Shown: one piece after another, positions 36,468 through 44,937 of the stretch
Numbering within the stretch: the stretch's first letter is position 1
Layout: every line of letters starts with the position of its first letter
Translations under genes and position numbers: made by a program
Notes under the pieces: generated by a model
Told to the model about the DNA's origin: nothing
Seen by the model: the letters and a program-made list of their open reading frames with translations, nothing else
The model's database searches: none
Assembly (NCBI GenBank): GCA_041665785.1
Contig: JBAYIE010000015.1
Coordinates: 31,583-95,582 of the forward strand
From: JBAYIE01 sp041665785
GTDB taxonomy: Bacteria; Bacteroidota; Bacteroidia; UKL13-3
Direction of reading: 5' to 3'
DNA length: 64,000 nt

Positions 36468-37207
36468 TGTATACTTTTATTGGCATAATAATTTAATTCT
36501 CCATTCACCTCCATGATGGCTCTTCCGTTAGCATCTACTCCTCTAAAAATCCCGTCGATATGCTTTTCGTTTTCCATGAAACCGACTTCATTGGTCAATC
36601 CCATTAAATGCTCGTGGTATCGTTCCGAATTGAGTTCATACTTCTTTTCAGCTAATATGTTCAATTCCGTTTGTAAATTCAATTGCAACTCATTCAACAC
36701 CTCCATAAGTTGTATAGTTTGACCTGTAGCCTGCTTTATCGATATGGCATTCGGGGTATTGAATACTTCCTGATTCACATTGATTCCAATGCCGGCAATA
36801 CACATTTTGATATGCTGTTGATAGATGCTGTTTTCGAGCAAAATTCCGGCCACTTTGCGTTTGCCTACATAAATATCGTTCGGCCATTTGATGCTAACAT
36901 CAAACTGCACCCAATGGTTTATGGTTGACCAAACGGCTCTGCAAACAGCCATATTCAGATAAGCCTGGAATTCTACTTCCGGTAAATCCTGATCAAAAAC
37001 AAAGGAACTGAGCAGATTTTTGCCTTCTTCTGCTTCCCATATACTGGCACCTTGCCCACGCCCGCCGGTTTGAAATGCAGTCAGAACCACACTGCCATGT
37101 CCGGCTTCCCCCAGTTGATATAACCGACGAATTTCATCGTTGGTTGAAACTACCGTTTGTACCTGTATAACTGAACCGTTCAATATTTGTTCGTTGGTGT
37201 GCAGCAA
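36455..37207 (-). CDS. birA: Biotin--[acetyl-CoA-carboxylase] ligase
   Basis: A 250-aa biotin protein ligase without an N-terminal DNA-binding domain. It attaches biotin to carboxylases through a biotinyl-AMP intermediate. Marks are GGRGQGASIWEAEEGKNLL and VSIKWPNDIYVGKRKVAGIL, followed by IGINVNQ. It is the first gene of the birA-coaX-barrel-lptC operon; its promoter overlaps that of the divergent rsfS. Confidence 0.93.
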   Translation of the reverse strand: MLHTNEQILNGSVIQVQTVVSTNDEIRRLYQLGEAGHGSVVLTAFQTGGRGQGASIWEAEEGKNLLSSFVFDQDLPEVEFQAYLNMAVCRAVWSTINHWVQFDVSIKWPNDIYVGKRKVAGILLENSIYQQHIKMCIAGIGINVNQEVFNTPNAISIKQATGQTIQLMEVLNELQLNLQTELNILAEKKYELNSERYHEHLMGLTNEVGFMENEKHIDGIFRGVDANGRAIMEVNGELNYYANKSIQWIL

Positions 37208-37212
37208 AACCT

Positions 37213-37232
37213 TATTTTTGCATCCAAATATA
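37213..37232. promoter_or_regulatory. Divergent, interlocked -7 boxes of rsfS and birA
   Basis: Plus strand: TATTTTTG (37213-37220) with TTTG at 37186-37189, 23 bp upstream, would serve rsfS. Minus strand: TATATTTG (37232-37225) with TTG at 37258-37256, 23 bp upstream, would serve birA. Both -7 boxes fit TAnnTTTG exactly and lie only 4 bp apart, so polymerases would compete. The plus box also shows that the Met codon at 37187 lies upstream of transcription start. Confidence 0.65.
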
Positions 37233-37273
37233 AGTTAAAGGCACGAGCCTCCTGTCAATCAATAAGAACCTCT

Positions 37274-37804
37274 GTGAAGAAAATAACTACCGGTAAAGCC
37301 GTGAAGAAAACCGCTCCCAAGAAGACTACAAAGCCTGCCAAAGCAGTAAAAGCTAAGTCGGAAACGCCAAAAACGGCCGTAAAAAAGGCAGCTCCCAAGA
37401 AAACCACTCCGCGCAAAACCGCATCCAAAAAAGAAATCCAGCAAGGTGAATACACTGCTCTGGAACTCGCCAAGGTAATTGCGCAAGGCATGTTTGAGAA
37501 AAAAGCGGAAGATATCCGTATTCTGGACATGCGCGGACTCGCCGGAGCTTCAACCGATTTTTTTGTAATCAGCCATGCTACATCCGACAAACAGGTAGAA
37601 GCCATTGCCGATTCAGCCGAAGAAGAAGTACATAAAAAAGCAGGGTATTGGCCCATTCACCGCGAGGGTTACGAAAACCTGGAATGGATCCTGCTCGATT
37701 ATTTCGATGTAGTTGCCCATATCTTTCAACAGGAAAAACGGGAATTCTTTGCTATCGAAGAATTGTGGGGCGATGCGAAAGAAGTTTCCTTCAAAGGAAA
37801 ATGA
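37274..37804 (+). CDS. rsfS: Ribosomal silencing factor RsfS with lysine-rich N-terminal tail
   Basis: The last about 120 residues are a complete RsfS (DUF143) domain: IRILDMRGLAGASTDFFVI, ATSDKQVEAIADSAEE, WILLDYFDVVAHIF and FFAIEELW. RsfS binds ribosomal protein L14 and blocks subunit joining in starvation. In front is a tail of about 55 residues rich in K, A, P and T (repeats such as KKTAPKKTTKPAKA and KKAAPKKTTPRKT), like histone H1-type tails. The chosen start is GTG 37274, since the only upstream ATG in frame lies inside the promoter region. Other non-ATG starts are possible. Confidence 0.85.
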   Translation: MKKITTGKAVKKTAPKKTTKPAKAVKAKSETPKTAVKKAAPKKTTPRKTASKKEIQQGEYTALELAKVIAQGMFEKKAEDIRILDMRGLAGASTDFFVISHATSDKQVEAIADSAEEEVHKKAGYWPIHREGYENLEWILLDYFDVVAHIFQQEKREFFAIEELWGDAKEVSFKGK

Positions 37805-37870
37805 GAATTGGTTATTAGTTAATTGTTATTCGTTATTAGTTATTCGTTATTCGTCATTAACTTAATAACT
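37805..37870. repeat. AT-rich GTTATT simple-repeat tract
   Basis: Between the convergent rsfS and lptE ends, GTTATTAGTTA / GTTATTCGTTATT motifs repeat irregularly. The same kind of tract occurs at 422-474 after the OmpA-like gene. It is non-coding; no terminator hairpin was seen in it. Confidence 0.6.
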
Positions 37871-37880
37871 CAATAACGAT

Positions 37881-38396
37881 TCACCAATTTATAAAAGCTT
37901 TGTTAAACACATCCGTTACCATCATATCGGTTACCTGATTGATGAGGTCGGTTTCGATGGTGGAGAAATTCTGATCGGCTGAATAGTCGACAAAATTGCT
38001 GAATGTTTGCTTGAAGTTTTTCTTTTCGTCTTTCTTATTTACACATTCAATTTCTGCTACCAGGGTTAAGCGGTTCACTGCATTTTGCTGATTGCCCTGT
38101 ACGGCAACAGGTGTGTTTTTATAATCTGTAATACGTCCGCTGAACTGTAAATCACCCTCTTCCTGCGTCAGTTTTAACTGTGTTTCGTTGATGAATTTAC
38201 GTTTGAGTTTCTCTGTAAGGGTCTGACTTAAGGTAGGAGAAACTATGCTGGCCAGATTGGGCAAATAACTAACCGAAAATGTTTTGGCATCGGGGGGAAC
38301 CGATGCTCCGGTATGCGAATAAAAACCGCAGCCGGATTGCAGAAACAAACCGGCTGTGAAAAGCAAAAAGGATATACTTTTTTTAAATGTATACAC
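37881..38396 (-). CDS. lptE: LPS-assembly lipoprotein LptE
   Basis: A short lipoprotein with lipobox LQSGC followed by GFYSHTGASVPPDAKTFSV, the usual opening of Bacteroidota LptE. LptE plugs the LptD barrel that inserts LPS into the outer leaflet. Later strands (LQFSGRITDY, LVAEIECVNK, FVDYSADQNF) agree. If translation starts at the ATG at 38438 the signal is unusually long and overlaps gltA by 43 bp; the GTG at 38396, sharing a base with the gltA stop, gives a normal signal peptide and is preferred here. The two starts cannot be separated by sequence alone. Confidence 0.85.
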   Translation of the reverse strand: MYTFKKSISFLLFTAGLFLQSGCGFYSHTGASVPPDAKTFSVSYLPNLASIVSPTLSQTLTEKLKRKFINETQLKLTQEEGDLQFSGRITDYKNTPVAVQGNQQNAVNRLTLVAEIECVNKKDEKKNFKQTFSNFVDYSADQNFSTIETDLINQVTDMMVTDVFNKAFINW

Positions 38397-39718
38397 TAAG
38401 CAGAAGCTTTTGATTTTTGAATATGATTCCGCAACCATTCTGTGGTTACAGATTTAGGTCTTTCCAATGGCAATCCCAATGCACGGTCTAATATCAGGGA
38501 TGCTAAAACACCCAAAGCGCGGGATACTCCAAACATCACGGTATAAAAATCATACTCTACCATGCCGTAATGTACCAACAGCGCACCGGAATGCGCATCC
38601 ACATTGGGCCATGGGTTTTTAATTTTTTTGATGTTTCCTAAAATGCCCGGTGTGATATCATAAATATCCCACACAATATTTACCAATTCATCATCCGGCA
38701 TATGCTTTTTGGCAAATTCCATTTGTGCCAGGAATCGCGGATCTGTTTTACGCAATACGGCATGACCGTATCCGGGTATTACTTTTCCATCGTTAATGGT
38801 TTTGTTGATGTATTCTTCAATTTGTTTTTTGCTGGGTTTTCCTCCACCCAATTCGCTCTGCAACTCTTGTACCCAACGGATCACTTCCTGATTGGCCAGA
38901 CCATGCAGCGGACCGGCCAGACCGTTCATGGCTGCAGAAAATGCCAGGTACGGATCACTCAAAGCAGATCCAACCAAATGCATGGTATGCGCCGAAACAT
39001 TTCCTCCTTCATGATCGGCATGAATTACCATGTACAAACGCATCAGTTCTTTGAATCCTTCGCTTTCGCCATAACCCAGCATATGCGCGAAGTTGGCCGC
39101 CCAATCCAATTTCGGATTGGGTTCAATATGTACGCCCCCTTTGTATGTTTTGCGATAAATATAAGCGGCCACACGTGGCAACCTTGCAATCAGATTCATG
39201 GCATCCTCAAACGTGTACATCCAGTAATCTTTTTTGTTCATCCCTTTGCGGTATGCAGCAGCAAATTCCGATTCGGTTTGCATAGCCATGATGGCAGCCG
39301 AGAATTGCGTCATCGGATGTGCATTTACAGGCAATGCATCAATCACTTCGAATACATGCTTTGGTACTACCGCGCGTTTTGTCCAATTGCTTCCTACCTC
39401 ATACATTTCTTCGTAGGTTGGCATCTCGTTCATGAGCATCAGGTAAAACAATCCTTCCGGCAAAGGTTCATCTGTACCGGCCAAACGGGGAAGCTTTTCA
39501 CGTAATTCAGGAATACTGTAACCACGGAAACGAATGCCTTCATCGGCATCCAGTAAAGACGTTTCGGTGATCAGTCCGATCATTCCTTTCATTCCGGAGA
39601 AAACAGAATCTACTGTGTAAGATCCTAAAACATGATCGGCATTTTGACGGATGAATTCCCGTGTCTCATTCACTTTCGGCAAGGCTACTTCTTCAAATTT
39701 ATTCTTAATGTAATCCAT
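38396..39718 (-). CDS. gltA: Citrate synthase, eukaryotic (mitochondrial) type
   Basis: A 440-aa citrate synthase. It condenses oxaloacetate and acetyl-CoA in the TCA cycle. Catalytic blocks include AGPLHGLANQEV, VIPGYGHAVLRKTDPR and WPNVDAHSGALLVHYG. These strings follow mitochondrial Si-citrate synthases rather than the hexameric GltA of Gram-negative bacteria, and a bacterial NADH-binding N-terminus is missing. A perfect -7 box lies at 39771-39778. lptE follows directly and probably shares its transcript. Confidence 0.92.
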   Translation of the reverse strand: MDYIKNKFEEVALPKVNETREFIRQNADHVLGSYTVDSVFSGMKGMIGLITETSLLDADEGIRFRGYSIPELREKLPRLAGTDEPLPEGLFYLMLMNEMPTYEEMYEVGSNWTKRAVVPKHVFEVIDALPVNAHPMTQFSAAIMAMQTESEFAAAYRKGMNKKDYWMYTFEDAMNLIARLPRVAAYIYRKTYKGGVHIEPNPKLDWAANFAHMLGYGESEGFKELMRLYMVIHADHEGGNVSAHTMHLVGSALSDPYLAFSAAMNGLAGPLHGLANQEVIRWVQELQSELGGGKPSKKQIEEYINKTINDGKVIPGYGHAVLRKTDPRFLAQMEFAKKHMPDDELVNIVWDIYDITPGILGNIKKIKNPWPNVDAHSGALLVHYGMVEYDFYTVMFGVSRALGVLASLILDRALGLPLERPKSVTTEWLRNHIQKSKASA

Positions 39719-40011
39719 TGGGGGTAACTGATTTGGTGCGGTTTGGCGCGTAATTGAGTATAAAAACGTCCAAAATTAGTGTTTGTTTTTTTGATTCACT
39801 AATCTGTTTTGAAATTTTAAGAATGAATTCATTGTTTTATTCCGGAATCCTGAAAAAAACGGGTTTTACACTTACTCAAAAACAGCTCAGACTTGTTTCT
39901 TACTCCCGTCTATGCTGGTTTCCAGCTAACCCTGCGCAGAGACATTGATGATCGTCAGGATTACCAAATATGCTGAGAATCATACTTCCTACTCAACTTT
40001 GAGCTCATCCG
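39719..40011. other. Intergenic region upstream of gltA
   Basis: It contains the gltA -7 box (39771-39778). The rest (about 230 bp) shows no gene, hairpin or RNA signature that I recognise; a TTG-started 64-codon frame on the plus strand lacks any protein-like character. Confidence 0.45.
39771..39778 (-). promoter_or_regulatory. -7 promoter box of gltA
   Basis: The minus strand reads TAATTTTG, an exact TAnnTTTG match, 52 bp before the gltA ATG. No TTG at the proper -33 distance was found. Confidence 0.45.
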
Positions 40012-40344
40012 TTATACGTTATTCTTTTCATTGCGGTAGCGCATAAAATACATACCAATCGCCACCAGTCCGATCGCAAACAAGGTTAGAGCCGGAATTG
40101 TAAAAGGATAGTCAAAGAATTCACCCATCATCCAGGTGATATTGGCACTTAGCCAAAATGTTACCGCAAGATTGGGATAGAAGTGCTCCCGGTTAAACCT
40201 TGTTTTCCAGCAAATATAGAGAGCCATACCCAGAGTTGGAACTGCCATCAAAGTACCAAGACTCTGTAGTTGCATCAACCAGCAGGAATCTTTAATGAGC
40301 CATAACACTATATGGAAGTTTTCGTACAGACGGATTTTATTCAC
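40012..40344 (-). CDS. Small polytopic membrane protein, unknown function
   Basis: A 110-aa protein with three hydrophobic helices (about 25-48, 60-75, 78-100) and conserved-looking features LIKDSCWLMQL, YICWKTRFNREHFYPNLAVTFWLSAN and a basic end. It resembles a family of small uncharacterised Bacteroidota membrane proteins with an N-terminal WLxKDxCW motif. It is divergent from the TonB receptor gene, whose preferred start is 61 bp away. No function can be assigned. Confidence 0.62.
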   Translation of the reverse strand: MNKIRLYENFHIVLWLIKDSCWLMQLQSLGTLMAVPTLGMALYICWKTRFNREHFYPNLAVTFWLSANITWMMGEFFDYPFTIPALTLFAIGLVAIGMYFMRYRNEKNNV

Positions 40345-40404
40345 GATACTAAGATGATCAAAACTTTAAAAAATTGCGAAAAGTTATTGAATTGTCTATT
40401 TTCC

Positions 40405-42777
40405 ATGAAAATGATGGCGATCCTTTCGAGAATCTTATGGTTGAGTATCTGGCTAATGGCTGCAATTGGTCATTTATCAGCTCAGCAACTGAATGGGCTT
40501 GCCGTTGATCGCATCAATGCTGAACCAGTAACGTTTGCTTCTATCCGGGTTAACGATGTAAATACTGCCATTGCAGATAGTTTGGGACACTTCTCAATCA
40601 CACTGCCAGCCGGAAGATCAGTTATCAGCATCAGCAAAGTTGGGTATGTTACCTATTTCCAAACCATCAACCTGAGCGAAGATGATCATATCAGTATGCG
40701 CTTTTTACTGGAACGTTATACCAACGAGTTGCAACGGGTGGTAATCTCGAGCAGCAAGCAGGAAAAAGCACTGGCACGTGAAGCCGTTTCAATTGTTTCC
40801 ATTCAACCCTACCTGATTGCCAATACCAATTCCAATACCTTGTCGGATGTACTCAACCGCGTTCCGGGAATCAGTGTGGTCGATGGACAGGCGATCATTC
40901 GCGGAGGAGTTGGTTGGAGTTATAATGTGGGAAGCCGGGTGATGGTTTTACTCGATGATATGCCCTTGATGGGTCCTGATGCCGGCGATGTGCAATGGGA
41001 TTTGCTTCCGATTGAAGCAGCAGAAAACATTGAAGTTATGAAAGGACCGGCTTCTGTCTTGTATGGTTCATCCGCTTCGAGCGGAACAGTGAGTTTGCAT
41101 ACCGGATGGCCTACCAACAAACCCGAAACCAAAATTCAGGTTTATCAGGGAATTACTGCAAATCCGAAGAGAGCTTATGCGGCATGGTGGGACAACACCT
41201 CGCAACCCTTTAACTCGGGGGCATTTTTTTCGCACAAACAAAAATTCGGACCCGTGGATGTTGTCTGGAGTGGCAACCTCGATATGAACAAAGGCTATAT
41301 CGAATTCAACGATCAATACCGTGCACGTACCTATATTAAATCACGGTATCGAATAAAAAGTAAACCCGGATTAACGGTTGGCATCAATGGAACGTTGTTG
41401 TATAAAAAAGGAGGGCGATTCTTTTTATGGCAGGATGCCGATTCCAATATTCTGCGGCCATATACTGGCTCCGTTGGAGAAGATAATTACCGCATCTGGT
41501 CGCTGGATCCGCATATTACGTATGCTCCTTCCGATAAATATACTTTCTCTTTTAAACTGCGCCACTATAATATTACCCGCTACGTTACCAATATTCATGC
41601 GTTTAACCGGTTAAACAATGCCGATGCCAATATTCAGGCAGCCGACATCAATCTGTTTCGACGTTGGTCAACGGTATTTACAACTACCAGTGGAATTTAC
41701 CTCACGCGCATGTGGGCCGTTGGTAATGTATATCCCGGTAATCATGCAGGATATTCTGCAGCGGCTTTTACACAAGGAGAGTATCAGTATAAAAAAAGGC
41801 TGACTTTAACTCTCGGTTTGCGTTATGAATTCAATGCACTGGGAAGTATTGAGAAGAGTCCCGGACCTTTGTTGCGGGCTGGCGCCAATTATCAGGCAGC
41901 CAAACAAACCTATATCCGTGCAACCTATGGGGAGGGATTTCGTTTTCCTACAGTATCCGAGCGATTTATCGATGATAAAGTTAACAGCACTTCCAATCTG
42001 GTAATCTTACCCAATCCCGGATTGGAAAATGAATACGGCTGGTACACCGAAATTGGTGTTAAGCAAGGCTTTCAAATTGGCGGTGTAAAAGCCACCATCG
42101 ATTGTGCAATGTTCTGGCAGGAATACCGAAACCTCATTCAATTTGAATTTAAACAATGGACAAACGATACTTTCTATATCGACTATTCCTATTCTCCTCC
42201 TGTTTTTAAATCAACCTCCGGTGTAATTGGATTTAAAGCCATCAATATGGGAAATACGAGAACCGCAGGTATAGAGTTGAGTCTCGAAGGTGAAGGTTCC
42301 ATAGGACCTGTTGGGGTCAGAACCCTGTGCGGGTATACCTATATTTATCCGGTAGATCTTGATGCGGATACCGCATTGAAGGATGTTGGAAAATATATGT
42401 GGAATTTTTTAACCTCATTCGATGGTCTGAATGAGCGTCAACTTCAAAGTGTTTTGCCCTATCGCAACAGAAAACTGATTAAAGCTGATGTGGAACTAAC
42501 GTATAAAAAATTTGGCGTGGGTTACGGTCTGTTCTATTACAGCGTATATGATAAAATTGATGCGGCATTATTTGTATTGGTTCCCGGAATTCAAAAATTT
42601 CTGAGGGATGCTGCACCTGGCGATTGGCTGCATAATGTGCGCGTTTCTTATGCTATTAATGCCAATACTACTGTTGCATTTCTGGTGAATAACGTCACCA
42701 ATCACGAGTATGCGATCAGGTTAGCACGACTTGAACAACCGCGGAATTTCAACGTGCAATTGCGGTTGCGGTTTTAA
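40405..42777 (+). CDS. TonB-dependent receptor with carboxypeptidase-like N-terminal domain
   Basis: A 790-aa outer-membrane receptor: signal peptide (ending HLSAQ), a CarboxypepD_reg-like domain (QLNGLAVDRI to about residue 100), plug (about 110-230, with GISVVDGQAIIRGG and VLLDDMPLMGPDAG), then a barrel ending RNFNVQLRLRF. It imports a ligand across the outer membrane using TonB energy; siderophore- or cobalamin-type cargo is typical but not readable. The frame opens at 40312; the Met at 40405 begins a normal signal peptide. It is not SusC-like and has no SusD neighbour. Its stop overlaps the convergent T9SS gene by 4 bp. Confidence 0.9.
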   Translation: MKMMAILSRILWLSIWLMAAIGHLSAQQLNGLAVDRINAEPVTFASIRVNDVNTAIADSLGHFSITLPAGRSVISISKVGYVTYFQTINLSEDDHISMRFLLERYTNELQRVVISSSKQEKALAREAVSIVSIQPYLIANTNSNTLSDVLNRVPGISVVDGQAIIRGGVGWSYNVGSRVMVLLDDMPLMGPDAGDVQWDLLPIEAAENIEVMKGPASVLYGSSASSGTVSLHTGWPTNKPETKIQVYQGITANPKRAYAAWWDNTSQPFNSGAFFSHKQKFGPVDVVWSGNLDMNKGYIEFNDQYRARTYIKSRYRIKSKPGLTVGINGTLLYKKGGRFFLWQDADSNILRPYTGSVGEDNYRIWSLDPHITYAPSDKYTFSFKLRHYNITRYVTNIHAFNRLNNADANIQAADINLFRRWSTVFTTTSGIYLTRMWAVGNVYPGNHAGYSAAAFTQGEYQYKKRLTLTLGLRYEFNALGSIEKSPGPLLRAGANYQAAKQTYIRATYGEGFRFPTVSERFIDDKVNSTSNLVILPNPGLENEYGWYTEIGVKQGFQIGGVKATIDCAMFWQEYRNLIQFEFKQWTNDTFYIDYSYSPPVFKSTSGVIGFKAINMGNTRTAGIELSLEGEGSIGPVGVRTLCGYTYIYPVDLDADTALKDVGKYMWNFLTSFDGLNERQLQSVLPYRNRKLIKADVELTYKKFGVGYGLFYYSVYDKIDAALFVLVPGIQKFLRDAAPGDWLHNVRVSYAINANTTVAFLVNNVTNHEYAIRLARLEQPRNFNVQLRLRF

Positions 42778-43526
42778 TGGATCACCACTTTTTGTTGCAA
42801 AATGCGGTCACCCGCTATTAAAGAAACATGATAAACTCCCTCGGCAACTTCACCCAATTGCACATCCTGAATACTTAAAAAAGTTCCGGGTTTGTCAAAT
42901 CTGTTTTCATATACAATTCGTCCGGTTGCATCCATCACCTGCAACAGATTGTTGTTGCTTTGAATATCACGCAGCTCAATGCGGAAATTTCCTGTGCTGG
43001 GATTCGGAAATATTTTTAAAGGCTCCAAACGGCTTATTTCAAATGTTCCGTTGTAGGAGCGAACTTTAAATACATACTGAGCGCTCGAATCGGCGCGGGT
43101 ATAAGCAATGACCCCACCCAGGCGGGCCCAGGTATACACATACATTTTAATCGGATACTCACCAACCAGTGCTGAATCGCTTTGAGCAATATTGCCTTGA
43201 ATCAAAGCACAACCCAGGGTACCTCCCTTCCATGTACAGGATGCGGGATTGCATACATAACCATATCCATCGGGTATTCCCAGAATAGCCAGCATACGCA
43301 TGGAATCGATAACTGCGTTGACCTGATTTCCATTGTAGATGATCGTTGTATCGGCCGGAACTCTAAAGGTAAGTACCTGTGAATAATAATACCCCACCAT
43401 GGCTTCTGCCAATGTATCCGGATGCATCAGCTTTTGATCAATGGCAATATCAGGCGTACACTGTGCCTTTGATTCGTAAGCCCGAAAGGATAACAAAACG
43501 GCCAAAAACAGGATAACTTTTTTCAT
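42774..43526 (-). CDS. Secreted protein with T9SS type A sorting domain
   Basis: A 250-aa exported protein with a signal peptide (1-21, ending SKAQ). The body contains six cysteines in a short extracellular domain (QCTPDIAIDQ, GYVCNPASCTWKGGTLGC). The C-terminal about 75 residues (LKIFPNPSTGNFRIE, VMDATGRIVYEN, EGVYHVSLIAG, QQKVVIH) are a type A T9SS sorting domain. Function unknown. Position next to a TonB receptor is tail to tail and does not imply co-expression. Confidence 0.82.
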   Translation of the reverse strand: MKKVILFLAVLLSFRAYESKAQCTPDIAIDQKLMHPDTLAEAMVGYYYSQVLTFRVPADTTIIYNGNQVNAVIDSMRMLAILGIPDGYGYVCNPASCTWKGGTLGCALIQGNIAQSDSALVGEYPIKMYVYTWARLGGVIAYTRADSSAQYVFKVRSYNGTFEISRLEPLKIFPNPSTGNFRIELRDIQSNNNLLQVMDATGRIVYENRFDKPGTFLSIQDVQLGEVAEGVYHVSLIAGDRILQQKVVIH

Positions 43527-43607
43527 GAGGATCTACCTTTAGTTTATCGAAGATACTACAAGTTATGTAAATGGATGCATGGAGCTGACGTCTGACCTGA
43601 AATTGAC

Positions 43608-44804
43608 TCAGAACAATTCGCCGGATTCGGTGGCTACCAGATCGGTCTGGTACATACGGAGTACCTCGTGTTTTCTTTCCTCCAGATTGACTGAATAACG
43701 CAAACCTGCTCCCAATCCAATTACCTTAACCAGGTTTTGATCCACGAGCGCGTTGAAATCACGCTGAATGGTTTTGCGGTTGCACTCAAATTCATTAACC
43801 AGTTCTTTGGTTGATATAAAGCCTTTGTGCTGCACGATATACATGATCAGCTTCTGCCGTTTGTTCAATACTTTATCATCAAACTCTTTCAACCGGAAAC
43901 CCCGCTCAAAAACGTAGTTCATGATGTTTTTCTGACGCGCATTCAACTTATCAAATTCTACCTGCTTTCTGAAATAGGAACGTAACAAGAGCTTGATACG
44001 CTTGATCTGCATGGCATACAATTGCATCCCAAACTGCACCTGCGATTGAATATCGGTTTGAGTTGCTTCTTCCCCAAAGTAATTCTGGTAGTCGTTTTTA
44101 CAGAGGTACAACTCATGTGTTATGCTCAACAAACCTGCTACATCCAGACCTTTTTTACGCAACCAGAAATATTGCAGCAAGGATGCCAATTTGGTTTGCG
44201 CTTCAGTAAAGAGACGAATTTGCAGGAGTCGAAAGTGTAAGATCCAGGATTGCACAGCAGGATGATACCCGGTATCGTTGTTCATGAAATCGAAAAGCTC
44301 TTCCAGTTCTATTTCAGCTGATGGACTTAATTTCTCAAGGCTTCTCCCTTTTTGTGACGAAAACAAATTGACATCTTCGCGGTTGTTGTACAGATCCAGA
44401 ATCAGGATTTGTTGCAATTGATACATCATGCCAATACTCAAGGGTTCGCTCAACTGCGTATCCAGCCATTGTTCTGCTTTGATGTATAATTCAACGGCCC
44501 GCTCGGCCAACCCTTTGGCGCGAATATTTTTGTGATAAATATACTTTACGGTTTTGATGTCGATCAGGTTATGATCGAGTGCATTTGCATAATACGTTCG
44601 AAGAATGGCACTGTTTTGTTGCTCGATGAGCTGAAGATTCTCAGGCAATTCAATGAAGTCGAAAATTTTCATCAACTCTTCCTGTTGCCGAAACAAGAAC
44701 GAGTGATCTTCACCGATGGCTATCTGAGGTTCATATTTATGAAGCAGTATCAACAACTCAAAGCTACCCGACAATCCTATTCGTTGAGAGCGAGCATCTC
44801 TCAA
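43608..44804 (-). CDS. Degenerate Fic-fold protein fused to a C-terminal HTH domain
   Basis: A frame of 398 codons opening with TTG; ATG 44672 is an alternative start. The middle (about 165-235) aligns by eye with Fic domains: ELFDFMNNDTGYHPAVQSWILHF matches the helix before the Fic motif, then RLFTEAQTK (197-205) stands where HPFxDGNGR is expected, followed by LASLLQYFWLRKKGL. The catalytic His, Gly and Arg are all missing, so AMP transfer is improbable. The C-terminus (about 285-370) has a DeoR-like helix-turn-helix with KGFISTKELVNEFECNRKTIQRDF. It is probably a transcription regulator using the Fic fold for another purpose. Confidence 0.75.
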   Translation of the reverse strand: MRDARSQRIGLSGSFELLILLHKYEPQIAIGEDHSFLFRQQEELMKIFDFIELPENLQLIEQQNSAILRTYYANALDHNLIDIKTVKYIYHKNIRAKGLAERAVELYIKAEQWLDTQLSEPLSIGMMYQLQQILILDLYNNREDVNLFSSQKGRSLEKLSPSAEIELEELFDFMNNDTGYHPAVQSWILHFRLLQIRLFTEAQTKLASLLQYFWLRKKGLDVAGLLSITHELYLCKNDYQNYFGEEATQTDIQSQVQFGMQLYAMQIKRIKLLLRSYFRKQVEFDKLNARQKNIMNYVFERGFRLKEFDDKVLNKRQKLIMYIVQHKGFISTKELVNEFECNRKTIQRDFNALVDQNLVKVIGLGAGLRYSVNLEERKHEVLRMYQTDLVATESGELF

Positions 44805-44937
44805 GAAGCCTGTGGATATTGGCCTTTAGGACTGTTTAAGATTTACTGTATTCGTTGTAAGCCTTTGTAGCAAAGCGTTTCCGTCATTTCATAAAATTAG
44901 ACAGACATGAATTTCAACTGTGTATAATTGCGCAATC

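Noticed and set aside
38702..39505. 267-codon frame antisense to gltA
   Set aside because: It lies entirely inside the strongly conserved citrate synthase gene; a shadow of its codon usage.
39754..39948. 64-codon plus-strand frame upstream of gltA
   Set aside because: TTG start, cysteine/serine-rich random-looking product, no promoter in phase, overlaps the gltA promoter.
43608..44804. Active Fic AMP-transferase
   Set aside because: The HPFxDGNGR motif is replaced by RLFTEAQTK, with loss of the catalytic His and phosphate-binding residues.
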